From a virus: a DNA stretch of 38,395 nt. The translations under genes and the position numbers were made by a program. The stretch spans positions 1-38,395 of IMG/VR virus record IMGVR_UViG_3300005827_000107; one strand, written 5' to 3'. The notes under the pieces were generated by a model, which was not told the origin of the DNA, searched no databases, and worked only from the letters and a program-made list of their open reading frames with translations. Positions 15,760 to 25,531 of the stretch are shown in pieces (within the stretch, counting starts at the first letter, position 1; each line of letters begins with the position of its first letter).

Positions 15760-16185
15760 ATGACATCCACCTTCAAAATTGCATTACTCTCCGCAGGCAC
15801 AAATCCCGCCAGTTGGACAGCGGTTTCGACCCTGCTTTCCAACGGCGGAGATATTGACCAGCTCCCCGATTGGTCGTTTACGCCCTATCCCGAATTCACC
15901 GAGCGCGGCGACGGTGGGCGCAGCGGGCAGGGTTTGCCCGTTGCCGCATGGCGCTGGAAAGCCCTCAGAGCCGAACAACGTGAGAATTTACGCGACTTTT
16001 GCTCCGCGCTTTCGGCAGAAGTCTATATACAGACGCCCACCAACGAAACCACATCAGGCGCGCGCGTCTGGAAGAATTACCGCTGTCAAATGCTATGGAT
16101 GCCCGTCGATGAAAATACCTTCGACGCCATCAACACCACGCAGGATGTCGATCTCGAATTCCGCATGTGCGTAGAGGTTCCATAA
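15760..16185 (+). CDS. Minor tail protein
   Basis: A 141-aa protein between tape measure and tail tip, rich in Trp and Arg (PVAAWRWKALRAEQRENL). Position suggests a distal-tail or tail-tip adaptor part. No family assigned. Its stop overlaps the next start (TAATG). Confidence 0.55.
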   Translation: MTSTFKIALLSAGTNPASWTAVSTLLSNGGDIDQLPDWSFTPYPEFTERGDGGRSGQGLPVAAWRWKALRAEQRENLRDFCSALSAEVYIQTPTNETTSGARVWKNYRCQMLWMPVDENTFDAINTTQDVDLEFRMCVEVP

Positions 16186-19106
16186 TGGCGCATGTGTTAT
16201 CCGCTCCCGAACTGGTCAAGGTCCGCACGCAGGGCAACGCCAGCAAAAAATATTTGGGCATTGCTCAATACAATACGGTTTACACTGCGCGCGTTAATCA
16301 ATCCTTTACCACCACCGATATGATCACCGAAATCATTTATGACACAGGCTCAGGCACGCTGGCAAATGTCAAAACGGATATGGTTATGTATGTGGGCAGC
16401 GCGGCAGGTTTGCACGACCTCGGCATGGTGCGCATTCGCAAAGCTCCATCCGCCACCGTTTTCTATATCGGCACGGTTTCAAATATCTCTTGGGCGGATA
16501 ATCTTTTTTTGACCGTGGTCGATGATTTCCAACTGATGAATAAGACCGTTCATATCCTTGCAGGCGTTTCTTACATGGATGTGGATGTCGCCTATTCAGA
16601 CCAATATGCAGATTTTGACCCTGTGCCCGTCATGGGCAGCCACAACGCTGGCTTTTTGGATGAGACCACAGGCCAGATCGCGTTCACAATGGGCGCATCC
16701 GCTGACACCGACGCATGGGTGCTGGGATCCTCGATCACATCCTACCTTTGGGAGTGTCCCTCGGCGTTATCCATCAGCGATGCAACGATCAAAAACCCTG
16801 TCATCACATTTAATTCTGTGGGTACGCATCCTGTTTATCTCACCGTTACCGCCGCCAATGGCAAGACCGCTTTTGGCGTGCGCTATTGTCTGACGTATAA
16901 CCTCGTCAATATGCCCATCACTGATTTTGAGATCAGCAATCGCTCGGCAGATTATGACAAGGGCGGCTGGAGCTTTGAGGTGCAGATCAATTCAGGCGTT
17001 ACGTCAGCTACGGTCAGAGATAAGGCGCTGTGTATTTTATTCAGTCAAAACTATATCGGGCAGGCATTGGGCACCCGTCCAGCGCCCATCACAGGCGCAG
17101 AGAATGTGGACTGCGTGGGGTATATCGGCGCGTTCAATACCACGCAAGATTATCAAAAGGGTGCGGTTTCGTTCACGGTTGACGGCGCGCAGGAATTGCT
17201 CAAAAAAATGCCGTCCTATCCGATGACGCTCAACTTCGCTTCGAGCACATCCACAATTTGGGAAGATATGCCCTTGCTGACCGTCACGCGCATGTTGTGG
17301 CAATATTTCCACTGGCGCTCAACTGCCACCAAAATTATGGATATTATTTTGCCGCCTGATGCAAAATACATGCCGTCTCTGACCATCAGCGACGAAGATT
17401 TATATTCCCAACTGCGCGATATGGCATGGATCAGGCTGTTTGCCAATATCGGCGTGGATGCGTATGGACGTTTATTCTGTGAGACCGATCCGCAGATGGT
17501 GCAATTACCAAGCCGTAACTGGCCGATTGTGATGCGGATTGAGGATCAAGACTGGCGTGCGGAATTGGAAACGGACGCAGATACGGAAAATCAAAAATCA
17601 ATCACCTTCAGCGCGGGTTTATACGTCAACAGTTCAGGCGGAGCATCCACGTTTTTCAGCATGTCGCCTGGGCATGTGGCAAACCGTTTCGGCGAAAGTG
17701 TTTCCATCATGGATGAACTTCCGCTGGTCAATGACCAGACCGAATCTAATGATCTGTGCGGGCTGTATGCGGGCTGGCAAAACCATCTGCAATATATCTC
17801 CCTCGGCTTTAATGCAAACTTGCGCGCCATTGATCTTTTCCCGCGTCAATATTTTTCGATCAACCTTCTCAGCGCAGACGATCCGCGCGGATTTGGTTAT
17901 GACGGAAATCTCATTCCGCGCAAGATCAGCTATGAACACAACCCAAAAACGGGCTACGAATCGCCCGCCGTTGATTTTGAGTGTGAGACTTTTCCAGAAA
18001 TTGCCGTGAATGGCGATGTGCCCGCAGAGACAGGCATCGACGATTGGGATACCAGCACTCCATTGGATGCTGATTTTGTAGATGTGCCCGACTTCCTCGA
18101 TCTCGATACGCCGCCCACCGAAGAAAACCTGAACCTGCCTTCAACCGTGGTCATTGCCTCCGATGATTTTGGCGTGTTGTATTCCACCAACATCAACAAC
18201 GGCGACATCTCAAAGATCGTTTGGCAATCCATGAACAGCGGATTGACCCCGACCGATATTTCATTCATAGAAAAGATTGTTGTCACGCCGAACGGCACGA
18301 TCTACGTCAAAACGCTCAACAAGGTTTTCGCGGCCATCAAAACAGGCGGCACATTCAAGCAGATCGCCAGCTCCACAGATTTCCCTGGACTGGGTGATAT
18401 ATACGACATTGCGGTCAATCCGCTTAAGAGTGATGAGATTGCCATGATCGGCGGCGAAGCTGGCGGGTTCAACCAGCAAAAAATAAAACTTGCCAATTAT
18501 TCAGGCATTACCACAACAGCCAGCCACACCAACGGCTATCATTACCGTCCTGTTATTACTTTTGCAAACAATAAATGGTATGTGATCGGCTCTGATATTT
18601 TTGCCGTACAAATTTTATCCTTCAATAATGCGGGCTTGTCTGGAGTGCCTACCTCCGTTTTTGCGCCTACCACTGGACAGGATCAATTCATTGTCACGGC
18701 TGGCTCGCAGGACCTTGTTTTCTTCTGGAATTCATCGGCTACAGATTACAAATTCACCACCGACCCTGTGGATACCTTCACCGCGCTATCCATCAACGTT
18801 GACCAATTCGCCCGCACGCCTCAATCCATATCTCCATCGCCCACAGGCCAGTACATCATGGCAGCCGATGGCACTCTTAGCACGCCCAAAGTTTCCACCG
18901 ATAGCGGCGCAAGCTGGACCACCACCGCGCTGGCAGTCGGTCCGCGCATTTGGGAAAACTGCAAAGACAATAACCGCTGGTTATTTGGGAGCGGTGCAAA
19001 TATCAAAATCACATTGGATCGCGGCGCAACAGACATCAACCTGATCGGCAATCTGCTCTACATCGCCCCACTGATCAATATAGTGGGCATAAGGTTCATC
19101 AAATGA
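16185..19106 (+). CDS. Tail tip/baseplate protein with PKD-like and propeller-like regions
   Basis: A 973-aa protein. The start at 16185 is chosen for the TAATG overlap; an ATG-like start six codons earlier is less likely. Residues ~190-240 look like a PKD/Ig domain (ITFNSVGTHPVYLTVTAANG). The middle resembles tail-hub proteins. The last ~300 residues contain repeated motifs such as FGVLYSTNINNG and STDSGASW that recall BNR/sialidase-type propeller blades. It probably forms the tail tip and contacts the host surface. Confidence 0.7.
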   Translation: MAHVLSAPELVKVRTQGNASKKYLGIAQYNTVYTARVNQSFTTTDMITEIIYDTGSGTLANVKTDMVMYVGSAAGLHDLGMVRIRKAPSATVFYIGTVSNISWADNLFLTVVDDFQLMNKTVHILAGVSYMDVDVAYSDQYADFDPVPVMGSHNAGFLDETTGQIAFTMGASADTDAWVLGSSITSYLWECPSALSISDATIKNPVITFNSVGTHPVYLTVTAANGKTAFGVRYCLTYNLVNMPITDFEISNRSADYDKGGWSFEVQINSGVTSATVRDKALCILFSQNYIGQALGTRPAPITGAENVDCVGYIGAFNTTQDYQKGAVSFTVDGAQELLKKMPSYPMTLNFASSTSTIWEDMPLLTVTRMLWQYFHWRSTATKIMDIILPPDAKYMPSLTISDEDLYSQLRDMAWIRLFANIGVDAYGRLFCETDPQMVQLPSRNWPIVMRIEDQDWRAELETDADTENQKSITFSAGLYVNSSGGASTFFSMSPGHVANRFGESVSIMDELPLVNDQTESNDLCGLYAGWQNHLQYISLGFNANLRAIDLFPRQYFSINLLSADDPRGFGYDGNLIPRKISYEHNPKTGYESPAVDFECETFPEIAVNGDVPAETGIDDWDTSTPLDADFVDVPDFLDLDTPPTEENLNLPSTVVIASDDFGVLYSTNINNGDISKIVWQSMNSGLTPTDISFIEKIVVTPNGTIYVKTLNKVFAAIKTGGTFKQIASSTDFPGLGDIYDIAVNPLKSDEIAMIGGEAGGFNQQKIKLANYSGITTTASHTNGYHYRPVITFANNKWYVIGSDIFAVQILSFNNAGLSGVPTSVFAPTTGQDQFIVTAGSQDLVFFWNSSATDYKFTTDPVDTFTALSINVDQFARTPQSISPSPTGQYIMAADGTLSTPKVSTDSGASWTTTALAVGPRIWENCKDNNRWLFGSGANIKITLDRGATDINLIGNLLYIAPLINIVGIRFIK

Positions 19107-21247
19107 AGCTGAGACAAACACAAAGAGCGTTCAAAAAATTGCTTGACCAAAACGAAGCGGTTGAAATTCCCGCTTTTCTCGGTGATCTCAATGGCACGGT
19201 CAAGGCAGATAATGACGGCAATGTCTATGTTGTGCTTTTCAACGGAGAAGTGCATATTGCCCGCAACAGCGTCACGCCGCCCATTCCGCGTTTGCCTGTG
19301 CTGGTGGGGAAATATAAGGGCGATATTCTGCTGAGTGTCATCCGCGCGCGTGATGTGTATGCCGAAAAGCCTTATTTGGATATTCCCGCTCACGCCACGA
19401 AAACCCATCAATGGCCCGCGTATGATACGCTCTGGGTGCGCGGCGAGCAGATGCTCCCTGGCTTGGCCGCTCCCGCAGGCGGGCTGATCATCAATTTCTA
19501 CGGCTTTATTTATTATCTCAACGGCTGGCATATTCTCGACAACCAAACCATCGATATGACCAGCCATATCCCAACCAGCGGCGCAAATTGGGTATTGGCT
19601 CAAGGTGATAGCACTGGCTCCATTACTTATGTAAACGGTGCCACAGTCGCAGCGCGTGAATTGTTGACCTACGAAGACATCCCCGCCGCAACTGCCGAAA
19701 ATAAACCGCTCTTTGCGATTAAGATGTATTTGGGTCAAACTCAGATCGTGAAGAATTTATCCAGCACCGACATTGCAGATCTGCGCTGGGGCGGGCTGGC
19801 TTCGGGAATTCCATCCTTCTCGATCTCCCCTCTCACCGCTGATCTTGATTTTGATGGCTATAAAGCCATTGCAATGGCCTGTGATAATGGCGCAACTCTA
19901 CCAACATCACCGAGCCAGGGACAATGGTTTTTGCACACTCCCACAGGGCGCAGCGTATTAATGCAATATATCAGCGGGGCATGGGTTTCGATTTATTCGT
20001 TTGGGACGATCACATTGTATGTTGATACTACTGGCACAAATACACCTGGCAATGGGTACGCATCGGGAGCCTCCGCATTTCAAACAGTTCAATATGCGTT
20101 GAATTTTCTCCCCGCCTCTGGATCAAATGTCAATGTCACAATCAATGTTGGCAGTGGAACATTCAACGAATTGCTTTCGATTAACAATCGTTATTTCAAT
20201 ATATCCATACAAGGGACAGCCACAAGCCTATATAGCGGAACGATTTCCTCCGCATCTTCTGGGGCGGACGATCAAAGGGCTACGATTACCGACACATCAG
20301 CCGCATGGGTTGTAAATACATACAAAGGGAAATTTGTGCTTGTGGGGTCAACGTATTATCCAATCTATGCTAATACAAGCGATACTCTAACACTGGCATC
20401 CACATCTAGCGGAGCTGTTCTTTCTGGATCATATTCTATTGTCAATTGCACATCCATCATCAATATCAATGGTGGATCGTCAACGCATACATTGACAACA
20501 AAAACAACCGTAACGATGACGCTTATGAAATTAACTTCAACATCCACGGCCAGCAACATGATTAATCAGCAGGTATTTAGTGCTTTAACTTTAACCTCAT
20601 GTATGATTATTCTGAATATTAACCGTGGATTTGTAAATTTACAAAATTCATCTCTAACTATTAACCGTTGTTATATAGAGATCAACGACAGCATAAGGAC
20701 ATTTTACACTTCTAATTTTACATCGTTTACCTCTTTATCAAGTAGTTATATTCGTAATACTAATTTAAGTTTGACCAATATTGAATTTTCAATTACATCT
20801 GGCTCAACTTTATTAATGGCAGCCTGTTCCACTTTTGAATCTTTTGGCACTGTGTTTTCAGTGGGCGGCTTGCTCGACATGAGAGGTTCATCCAATAATG
20901 GACAGCATCATTTTGAAAACTGCACAACCGCCATCGCTGTTTCAACTGGCGGACTGGTGATTGGAGATACGAACGCAGTTTACACTAATACAACCAATAG
21001 AGTTTTGCACGCATGGCAGTTGGGAGAAATAACATTTTCAAAATATTCAACCGATATGTCGCCAGTGCTGATCGTCAAACAGGAAGCGCAATTTCAAAAA
21101 ATAACTGGACAAACAGCATCCATTGGCGAAACAAAAACCGATGTGCAGGGAAGCGGCAAGCGGATTTATGGAGTGATCCACACCACTGAAGGAATAGATG
21201 CGCCTGGCAACCCAACCATTGCAGACGTATGGATCGACACAAATTAA
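19103..21247 (+). CDS. Tail fibre with beta-helix domain
   Basis: A 714-aa protein overlapping the tail-tip gene by ATGA. The first ~290 residues are a phage attachment region; from about residue 310 the sequence turns into short repeated strands (LYVDTTGTNTPGNGYASGASAF, then many Ser/Thr/Asn-rich turns) typical of right-handed beta-helix fibres and depolymerases. It ends with a short domain of the form GNPTIADVWIDTN. The beta-helix part is markedly AT-rich relative to the N-terminal part, suggesting domain exchange. No catalytic residues can be assigned by eye. Confidence 0.72.
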   Translation: MKLRQTQRAFKKLLDQNEAVEIPAFLGDLNGTVKADNDGNVYVVLFNGEVHIARNSVTPPIPRLPVLVGKYKGDILLSVIRARDVYAEKPYLDIPAHATKTHQWPAYDTLWVRGEQMLPGLAAPAGGLIINFYGFIYYLNGWHILDNQTIDMTSHIPTSGANWVLAQGDSTGSITYVNGATVAARELLTYEDIPAATAENKPLFAIKMYLGQTQIVKNLSSTDIADLRWGGLASGIPSFSISPLTADLDFDGYKAIAMACDNGATLPTSPSQGQWFLHTPTGRSVLMQYISGAWVSIYSFGTITLYVDTTGTNTPGNGYASGASAFQTVQYALNFLPASGSNVNVTINVGSGTFNELLSINNRYFNISIQGTATSLYSGTISSASSGADDQRATITDTSAAWVVNTYKGKFVLVGSTYYPIYANTSDTLTLASTSSGAVLSGSYSIVNCTSIININGGSSTHTLTTKTTVTMTLMKLTSTSTASNMINQQVFSALTLTSCMIILNINRGFVNLQNSSLTINRCYIEINDSIRTFYTSNFTSFTSLSSSYIRNTNLSLTNIEFSITSGSTLLMAACSTFESFGTVFSVGGLLDMRGSSNNGQHHFENCTTAIAVSTGGLVIGDTNAVYTNTTNRVLHAWQLGEITFSKYSTDMSPVLIVKQEAQFQKITGQTASIGETKTDVQGSGKRIYGVIHTTEGIDAPGNPTIADVWIDTN

Positions 21248-21262
21248 ACAGGAGAATCAATA

Positions 21263-22066
21263 ATGACAATCACAACTTTGGACGGCGCACTGGCGGGCAT
21301 GACCTATCCGCGCGAATTTGTAAAAGGATTAACAGGCACAATGGTTGCGGGGCGTCCGCATTCGCTTTTTTATCTGGCGGGTATTCCTGGGGCGGGTGTT
21401 GCTCCCACACCTGGCATTGGCGGCGAATTGCTCACAACGCTTTCAGGGCAGATCCCATTTTCAAATCCCGTCAGCGGCAATACTTATCTTTCCCGCTTTC
21501 AGGCACAGGCCACCATTGGCGGCACGCTCTTATTATGTGACCGCCTTTGGCAAAACAGCGGCATTGATGTCACGCTAACAACCGAGCAGGTTTTTACGGG
21601 TTCGGCGGCGATCCCATCCCGCGACGCAAATGGTGCGGCCAATGGCGACCAGGTTTATGCAGGAATTGAAGTCTCAACCGTTACCGCTGCGGGCACTCCG
21701 ACCATCACAGTGAAATATACCAATCAGTCTGGGACAACAGGCAAGACCGCAACCAACATCGTTTCAACAGTTGCTTCTTCCATCGCTGGCACGTTCTACC
21801 CGATAGGACTCGCGGCAGGCGATACAGGCATCCAAAAAGCTGAAAGTATCCAACTTTCCGCCACATGGACAAGCGGCACGATCCACACCGTTTTATATCG
21901 CGTGCTGGCGCGCCTTGAATTACAAGCGCAGATCGGCAACGCCATTGATGCGCTAACTGGTGGATTCCCACGGCTGTATAACAACACTGTGCCGTTTTTG
22001 ATCTTCATCCCCAACACAACGACCACAAGCAATATCAGCGGTCAAGTTATTTATTCACAAGGATAA
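21263..22066 (+). CDS. Virion structural protein
   Basis: A 267-aa beta-rich protein (Thr, Gly, Ala) with the start ITTLDGALAGMTYPREFVKG. The pattern is common in uncharacterised structural proteins near phage tail fibres. Ribosome site AGGAG upstream. Role not determined; could be a fibre or baseplate part. Confidence 0.55.
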   Translation: MTITTLDGALAGMTYPREFVKGLTGTMVAGRPHSLFYLAGIPGAGVAPTPGIGGELLTTLSGQIPFSNPVSGNTYLSRFQAQATIGGTLLLCDRLWQNSGIDVTLTTEQVFTGSAAIPSRDANGAANGDQVYAGIEVSTVTAAGTPTITVKYTNQSGTTGKTATNIVSTVASSIAGTFYPIGLAAGDTGIQKAESIQLSATWTSGTIHTVLYRVLARLELQAQIGNAIDALTGGFPRLYNNTVPFLIFIPNTTTTSNISGQVIYSQG

Positions 22067-22070
22067 TCCC

Positions 22071-22220
22071 ATGCAGATCGGTGATGTGGTTATTGTTCGT
22101 GCCCCGTTCAACTATTTGTTTCAAGGCGTTTATGTGATCGAAGCCATCAAAGAAGATGGCACATGCGTTATTGATACCGACCGAGATTTCGACCCAAAGT
22201 TTTTGGAGCTGGTTGAATGA
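22071..22220 (+). CDS. 49-aa small protein in tail operon
   Basis: Begins MQIGDVVIVRAPFNYLF after AAGGATAATCCC and ends by overlapping the next ATG (ATGA). It looks like a small SH3-type barrel of five short strands with a conserved-looking VIDTDRDFDPKFLELV end. Spacing and overlaps on both sides support a real gene. Function unknown. Confidence 0.6.
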   Translation: MQIGDVVIVRAPFNYLFQGVYVIEAIKEDGTCVIDTDRDFDPKFLELVE

Positions 22221-22660
22221 CCACTCTCCCGAATAGATCATTAACTGGTTGGAATCTATCGCGCAAAAAGGGCTTGCGTCTTATTGGCCTGCATAAAAAT
22301 GGACTGTCTAATAACTACGAGCCTGCCAAATACTTAATGTTTGGCAGCACTGGCCGCCGCATCAAAATGTGGGACGGCTCCGCATGGCGGCGTGTGGGTT
22401 GGTGGAATGATACCGTTGCCATAAAAAGCGCAAGTTACACACTCACTCAGGATGATCGGGTGGTTGTTTTTACCGCCACCGCAACCGCCACACTTCCACC
22501 CGCCACAGGCAGCGGACAAACCTATCGGATTATTTGCCGCTCTGGAACACTTACCATTGACGCGAATCTTAGTCAAACTATCAAAGGCGAATTAACGCAA
22601 ATCATCGGCGCGGGTGAAGATTTAATAATTACTGATACCGCAATAGGAGTTTGGGAATGA
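22217..22660 (+). CDS. Tail fibre-like small protein
   Basis: A 147-aa protein. The N-terminal region is basic with WDGSAWRRVGWWND, a motif often found where fibre domains meet; the C-terminal half (ATATLPPATGSGQTYRI) is a beta-strand domain seen in many phage fibre proteins. Overlaps neighbours on both sides by ATGA. Confidence 0.6.
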   Translation: MTTLPNRSLTGWNLSRKKGLRLIGLHKNGLSNNYEPAKYLMFGSTGRRIKMWDGSAWRRVGWWNDTVAIKSASYTLTQDDRVVVFTATATATLPPATGSGQTYRIICRSGTLTIDANLSQTIKGELTQIIGAGEDLIITDTAIGVWE

Positions 22661-23910
22661 CACTCATCAATCAATTTGCCATAAAAGACGGAGCAAATCT
22701 GGACGGTTTTTCCCGCCTCCGAACATCCGATCCAACTACGCTTTGGGCTGTTCAGTCACAATACAACACAAACTCGCTGATGATGGAGAGCGGCGCAACT
22801 GGAACGGGCGTCGCACCAAGTCATTCTGCAAATACGCGCCTGATTTCATTATCTGCAACTGCTGGATCTGGAACATCATTCATTCAAAGTTATCAATACA
22901 TTCCGTATGAGCCTGGCAAAAGTCAATTAATCAAAGTGACAGGCGTAATGGGTGCGGCTGTTGCAAGCGCCGTGGTTGACGCTGGATCATTTGATGCTAA
23001 TAACGGGCATATATTCAGGCAAAACGGAACAAGCGGCTTGCAATTTATTCAACGTTCATCCACCTCTGGCAGTATAGTTGATATACCCGTCAATCAATCG
23101 GCATGGAGTGAAGATAAAATGGACGGCACAGGGCGCAGCGGCATAACCTTAAACGCTCTGAAAGATTTTATCCTTGTCATTGACCTGCAATTTCTAGGCA
23201 TGGGACGTGTCCGCATGGGATTCGACATTGCTGGCGAAATTTGGTACGCTCATCATTTTGAAGCCGCAAATATATTGGATGTTCCATACATGCAAACGGC
23301 CACTCTGCCAATTCAGATGCTTGTAACTGCCGCATCAACAGCCACCACTAAGACAGCATATTTCAAATGCGCCAGCGTTGAATCAGAAGGCGGCACATTT
23401 GAAGCGGATGCGTTTTCCATGTCCACACCTGAAGCGACAGAGACAGCCGCCAGCGGAGCAAGAACGCATCTTCTATCCCTCCGCCCAAAAACAACGTTCA
23501 ACGGCATTACCAACCGAGAAACATTTCAACTTACTGGTTTAAGTATGATCGTCACTGGCGCAAATCCAGTGTTTTGGGAGCTGTGCATCGGTGCAACAAT
23601 CGCAGCCTCCACCTGGGCAGACGTAAACACAACCTATTCCGCGTTTGAATATACAAGCGTTCGAGGCGCATTCACAAATCTGACCAATGGTCTGGTAATT
23701 GCATCGGGGCATCTGGCAGGAACAGGTGTTGGCGCAACTCCGCCAACCGTTACTCCTATCAATCTTGCGCCAATATTATCGGCAAAATATCCAATTACCA
23801 TTGATCGTGCAGGCGCGGTTCGGTCATTAGGTACAATGTCATTATTAGTTTCTGGCATTGGTGGAGTTTCAGTCACTAGAGCCAGTGCAAATTACAAAGA
23901 AGTAAGATAA
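22657..23910 (+). CDS. Virion structural protein, last gene of late operon
   Basis: A 417-aa beta-rich protein. The start at 22657 is supported by AGGAG (22645-22649) and overlap with the previous stop; the earlier TTG at 22651 is less likely. The N-terminal region (FSRLRTSDPTTLWAVQSQYN) resembles proteins found in several environmental phage tail clusters. Probably a tail or appendage protein. It ends just before a bidirectional terminator. Confidence 0.6.
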   Translation: MTLINQFAIKDGANLDGFSRLRTSDPTTLWAVQSQYNTNSLMMESGATGTGVAPSHSANTRLISLSATAGSGTSFIQSYQYIPYEPGKSQLIKVTGVMGAAVASAVVDAGSFDANNGHIFRQNGTSGLQFIQRSSTSGSIVDIPVNQSAWSEDKMDGTGRSGITLNALKDFILVIDLQFLGMGRVRMGFDIAGEIWYAHHFEAANILDVPYMQTATLPIQMLVTAASTATTKTAYFKCASVESEGGTFEADAFSMSTPEATETAASGARTHLLSLRPKTTFNGITNRETFQLTGLSMIVTGANPVFWELCIGATIAASTWADVNTTYSAFEYTSVRGAFTNLTNGLVIASGHLAGTGVGATPPTVTPINLAPILSAKYPITIDRAGAVRSLGTMSLLVSGIGGVSVTRASANYKEVR

Positions 23911-23946
23911 ATAAAAAGACCGTCAAAAGACGGTCTTTTTATTTAT
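23907..23946. terminator. Bidirectional intrinsic terminator
   Basis: AAAAAGACCGTC (23913-23924), loop AAAA, GACGGTCTTTTT (23929-23940), with ATAAAT/ATTTAT extending the symmetry. It separates the convergent late operon and the integrase operon and has U-runs on both strands. Confidence 0.93.
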
Positions 23947-25531
23947 GTGACATAGTTTTCTCGAAAGAGATACTGTGTCTATATATTGGTGCCCCCACGG
24001 GGCCTTGTGACGTAGACACAGTCGCAAAATAGAACGTGATTTTACCGTAAATTTCATTCCCTGTGCGGATCGTTTCCACTTCATAGATAAACCCCAGCAG
24101 GGTTTGGCGAATGGATGTTCTATCTTCTTTTTCAAGATGTTTCTGGATAGCCTCCGCCGAGCGGATAGCCTGTTCGCGCGTTGGGATCAAAATTGGCGGA
24201 ATCACCTGTGTTTTCAATTTCTCAATTCGTCCGAGCAGTTCCGCTTCCTGCGCTTCAAATGCCGATAGTTTTTTAATCAACGATGGGCTATGACCTGTCT
24301 CAGCGACGGCATTTGTCAGATTGGTGATTGCCCTTCGGACGGTGGCAAGCTGCGCGGCGTGTGATTCGATCTCTTCCTCCACATGCTCCCGCTGACCTGA
24401 TTGATTCTCCGACACAGCCCGCATCACATTGATCAGATTATCAGGGTTGGAAAAAAATTCCTTTACCTTTTCGATCACCATATCTTCAAGCAATTGCGCA
24501 GGGATCATCTTTGCCGCGCATGATTTTCGGCGCTTGGCTTGTGTGCAGGCATAGCGCCGATATTCGCTCCCGTTGCGCTGGTTCGACGTATGCCCATAGT
24601 GCGGCGAATGGCACAGCCCGCACTTTGAAATTCCAGAAAGCACATACACCCCGCTTTGTCTGCGCGGATGTCGTTTACTGGTTGTTGTCTTTTGCGCGCG
24701 CGCGAACTCTTTTACAACTTCCTGCACTTTATCCCATAATTCGGCGCTGACCATCGGCTTGCAATAATTTTGGATGACCAGATCGGCATAATGCAATTCG
24801 CCCTTATAAATTGGATTTGTAAAAAATGTCAGATACGAATTAGCCGCTCCGAATAACTTCACTTCAGCATGGATCGCCTTCATCGGCTTTCCCTCTGCCC
24901 GCATCTGAAATGCCCTTTTCACTCGCACTTGAAATGCCTTATCGGGAACCCACTTGTGGGCAATGTGTTCGGTCTTATCCCGCCGCTCGCCAATGCGCAC
25001 CAGCTCCCGCTTAAATCCGCGCGGAGGTGTGCCAGGCACGCATCCATATTTCTGCACCAGGTCACGCAGACCGCGTTTCGCGTCGATGCTGGTCTGCCGC
25101 CGTTTTTCTTCATTGCTCATGTCAATGAAGAACTCCACGAACCGACCGTAATTTCCTTCAGGCACTTGATCGTTCAACGAGTGGATCACAATCCCCAGCC
25201 GCCTGATATTGATCTTATGCAGTTGCGCGTCGTCGATGTCGCGTGCGAACCGCGCATAATTCCACAGGATGATTCCGTTCGGGCGATGATCTGGCGACAG
25301 GAACGCATCGATCATCGCCTTGAACTGATCCCGTCCATCAACAGTCCCTCCGCTTTTGGCATCGTCGCAGTAATTATTCCGCAGGATCAACCCATGCAGT
25401 TTACAGAACGATTGGATCTCGCTCAATTGCTGATCTGTGGACTGGTCTTGCTTCATTCCCCCGCTATCCCGCCGATATGAATCGACCACCGACCCAGGCG
25501 GAAGTGTGGATGGGGGAGGTAGATAACTCAT
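23939..25531 (-). CDS. int: Large serine recombinase (phage integrase)
   Basis: A 530-aa site-specific recombinase. The catalytic region shows Y19-x-R21-x-S23 with S23 the nucleophile, and YARFARD (92-98) in the place of the conserved Arg motif. A recombinase domain follows (TPPRGFKRELV), then a zinc ribbon with Cys304, Cys307, Cys329 and Cys338, and a coiled coil (about residues 370-445) that controls directionality in this family. It likely inserts the phage DNA into the host attB. Its ATG overlaps the stop of the DUF4236 gene (ATGA), so it is expressed in the lysogeny operon. The final ~25 codons contain the dyad at 23972-24022. Confidence 0.93.
   Translation of the reverse strand: MSYLPPPSTLPPGSVVDSYRRDSGGMKQDQSTDQQLSEIQSFCKLHGLILRNNYCDDAKSGGTVDGRDQFKAMIDAFLSPDHRPNGIILWNYARFARDIDDAQLHKINIRRLGIVIHSLNDQVPEGNYGRFVEFFIDMSNEEKRRQTSIDAKRGLRDLVQKYGCVPGTPPRGFKRELVRIGERRDKTEHIAHKWVPDKAFQVRVKRAFQMRAEGKPMKAIHAEVKLFGAANSYLTFFTNPIYKGELHYADLVIQNYCKPMVSAELWDKVQEVVKEFARAQKTTTSKRHPRRQSGVYVLSGISKCGLCHSPHYGHTSNQRNGSEYRRYACTQAKRRKSCAAKMIPAQLLEDMVIEKVKEFFSNPDNLINVMRAVSENQSGQREHVEEEIESHAAQLATVRRAITNLTNAVAETGHSPSLIKKLSAFEAQEAELLGRIEKLKTQVIPPILIPTREQAIRSAEAIQKHLEKEDRTSIRQTLLGFIYEVETIRTGNEIYGKITFYFATVSTSQGPVGAPIYRHSISFEKTMSHK
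23972..24022. promoter_or_regulatory. attP: Candidate attP dyad inside the integrase 3' end
   Basis: A 51-bp imperfect palindrome: ACTGTGTCTA (23972-23981) and TAGACACAGT (24013-24022) are perfect arms, and GCCCC/GGGGC form an inner pair around the centre near 23997. By eye, 16 of 25 half-site positions match. Size and symmetry fit attP sites of large serine integrases, which often lie beside the gene. No experimental or comparative support here. Confidence 0.45.

Noticed and set aside
23991-24003. GCCCC/GGGGC hairpin as a terminator
   Set aside because: It is inside the integrase gene without a T-run and is better explained as the centre of the larger dyad.
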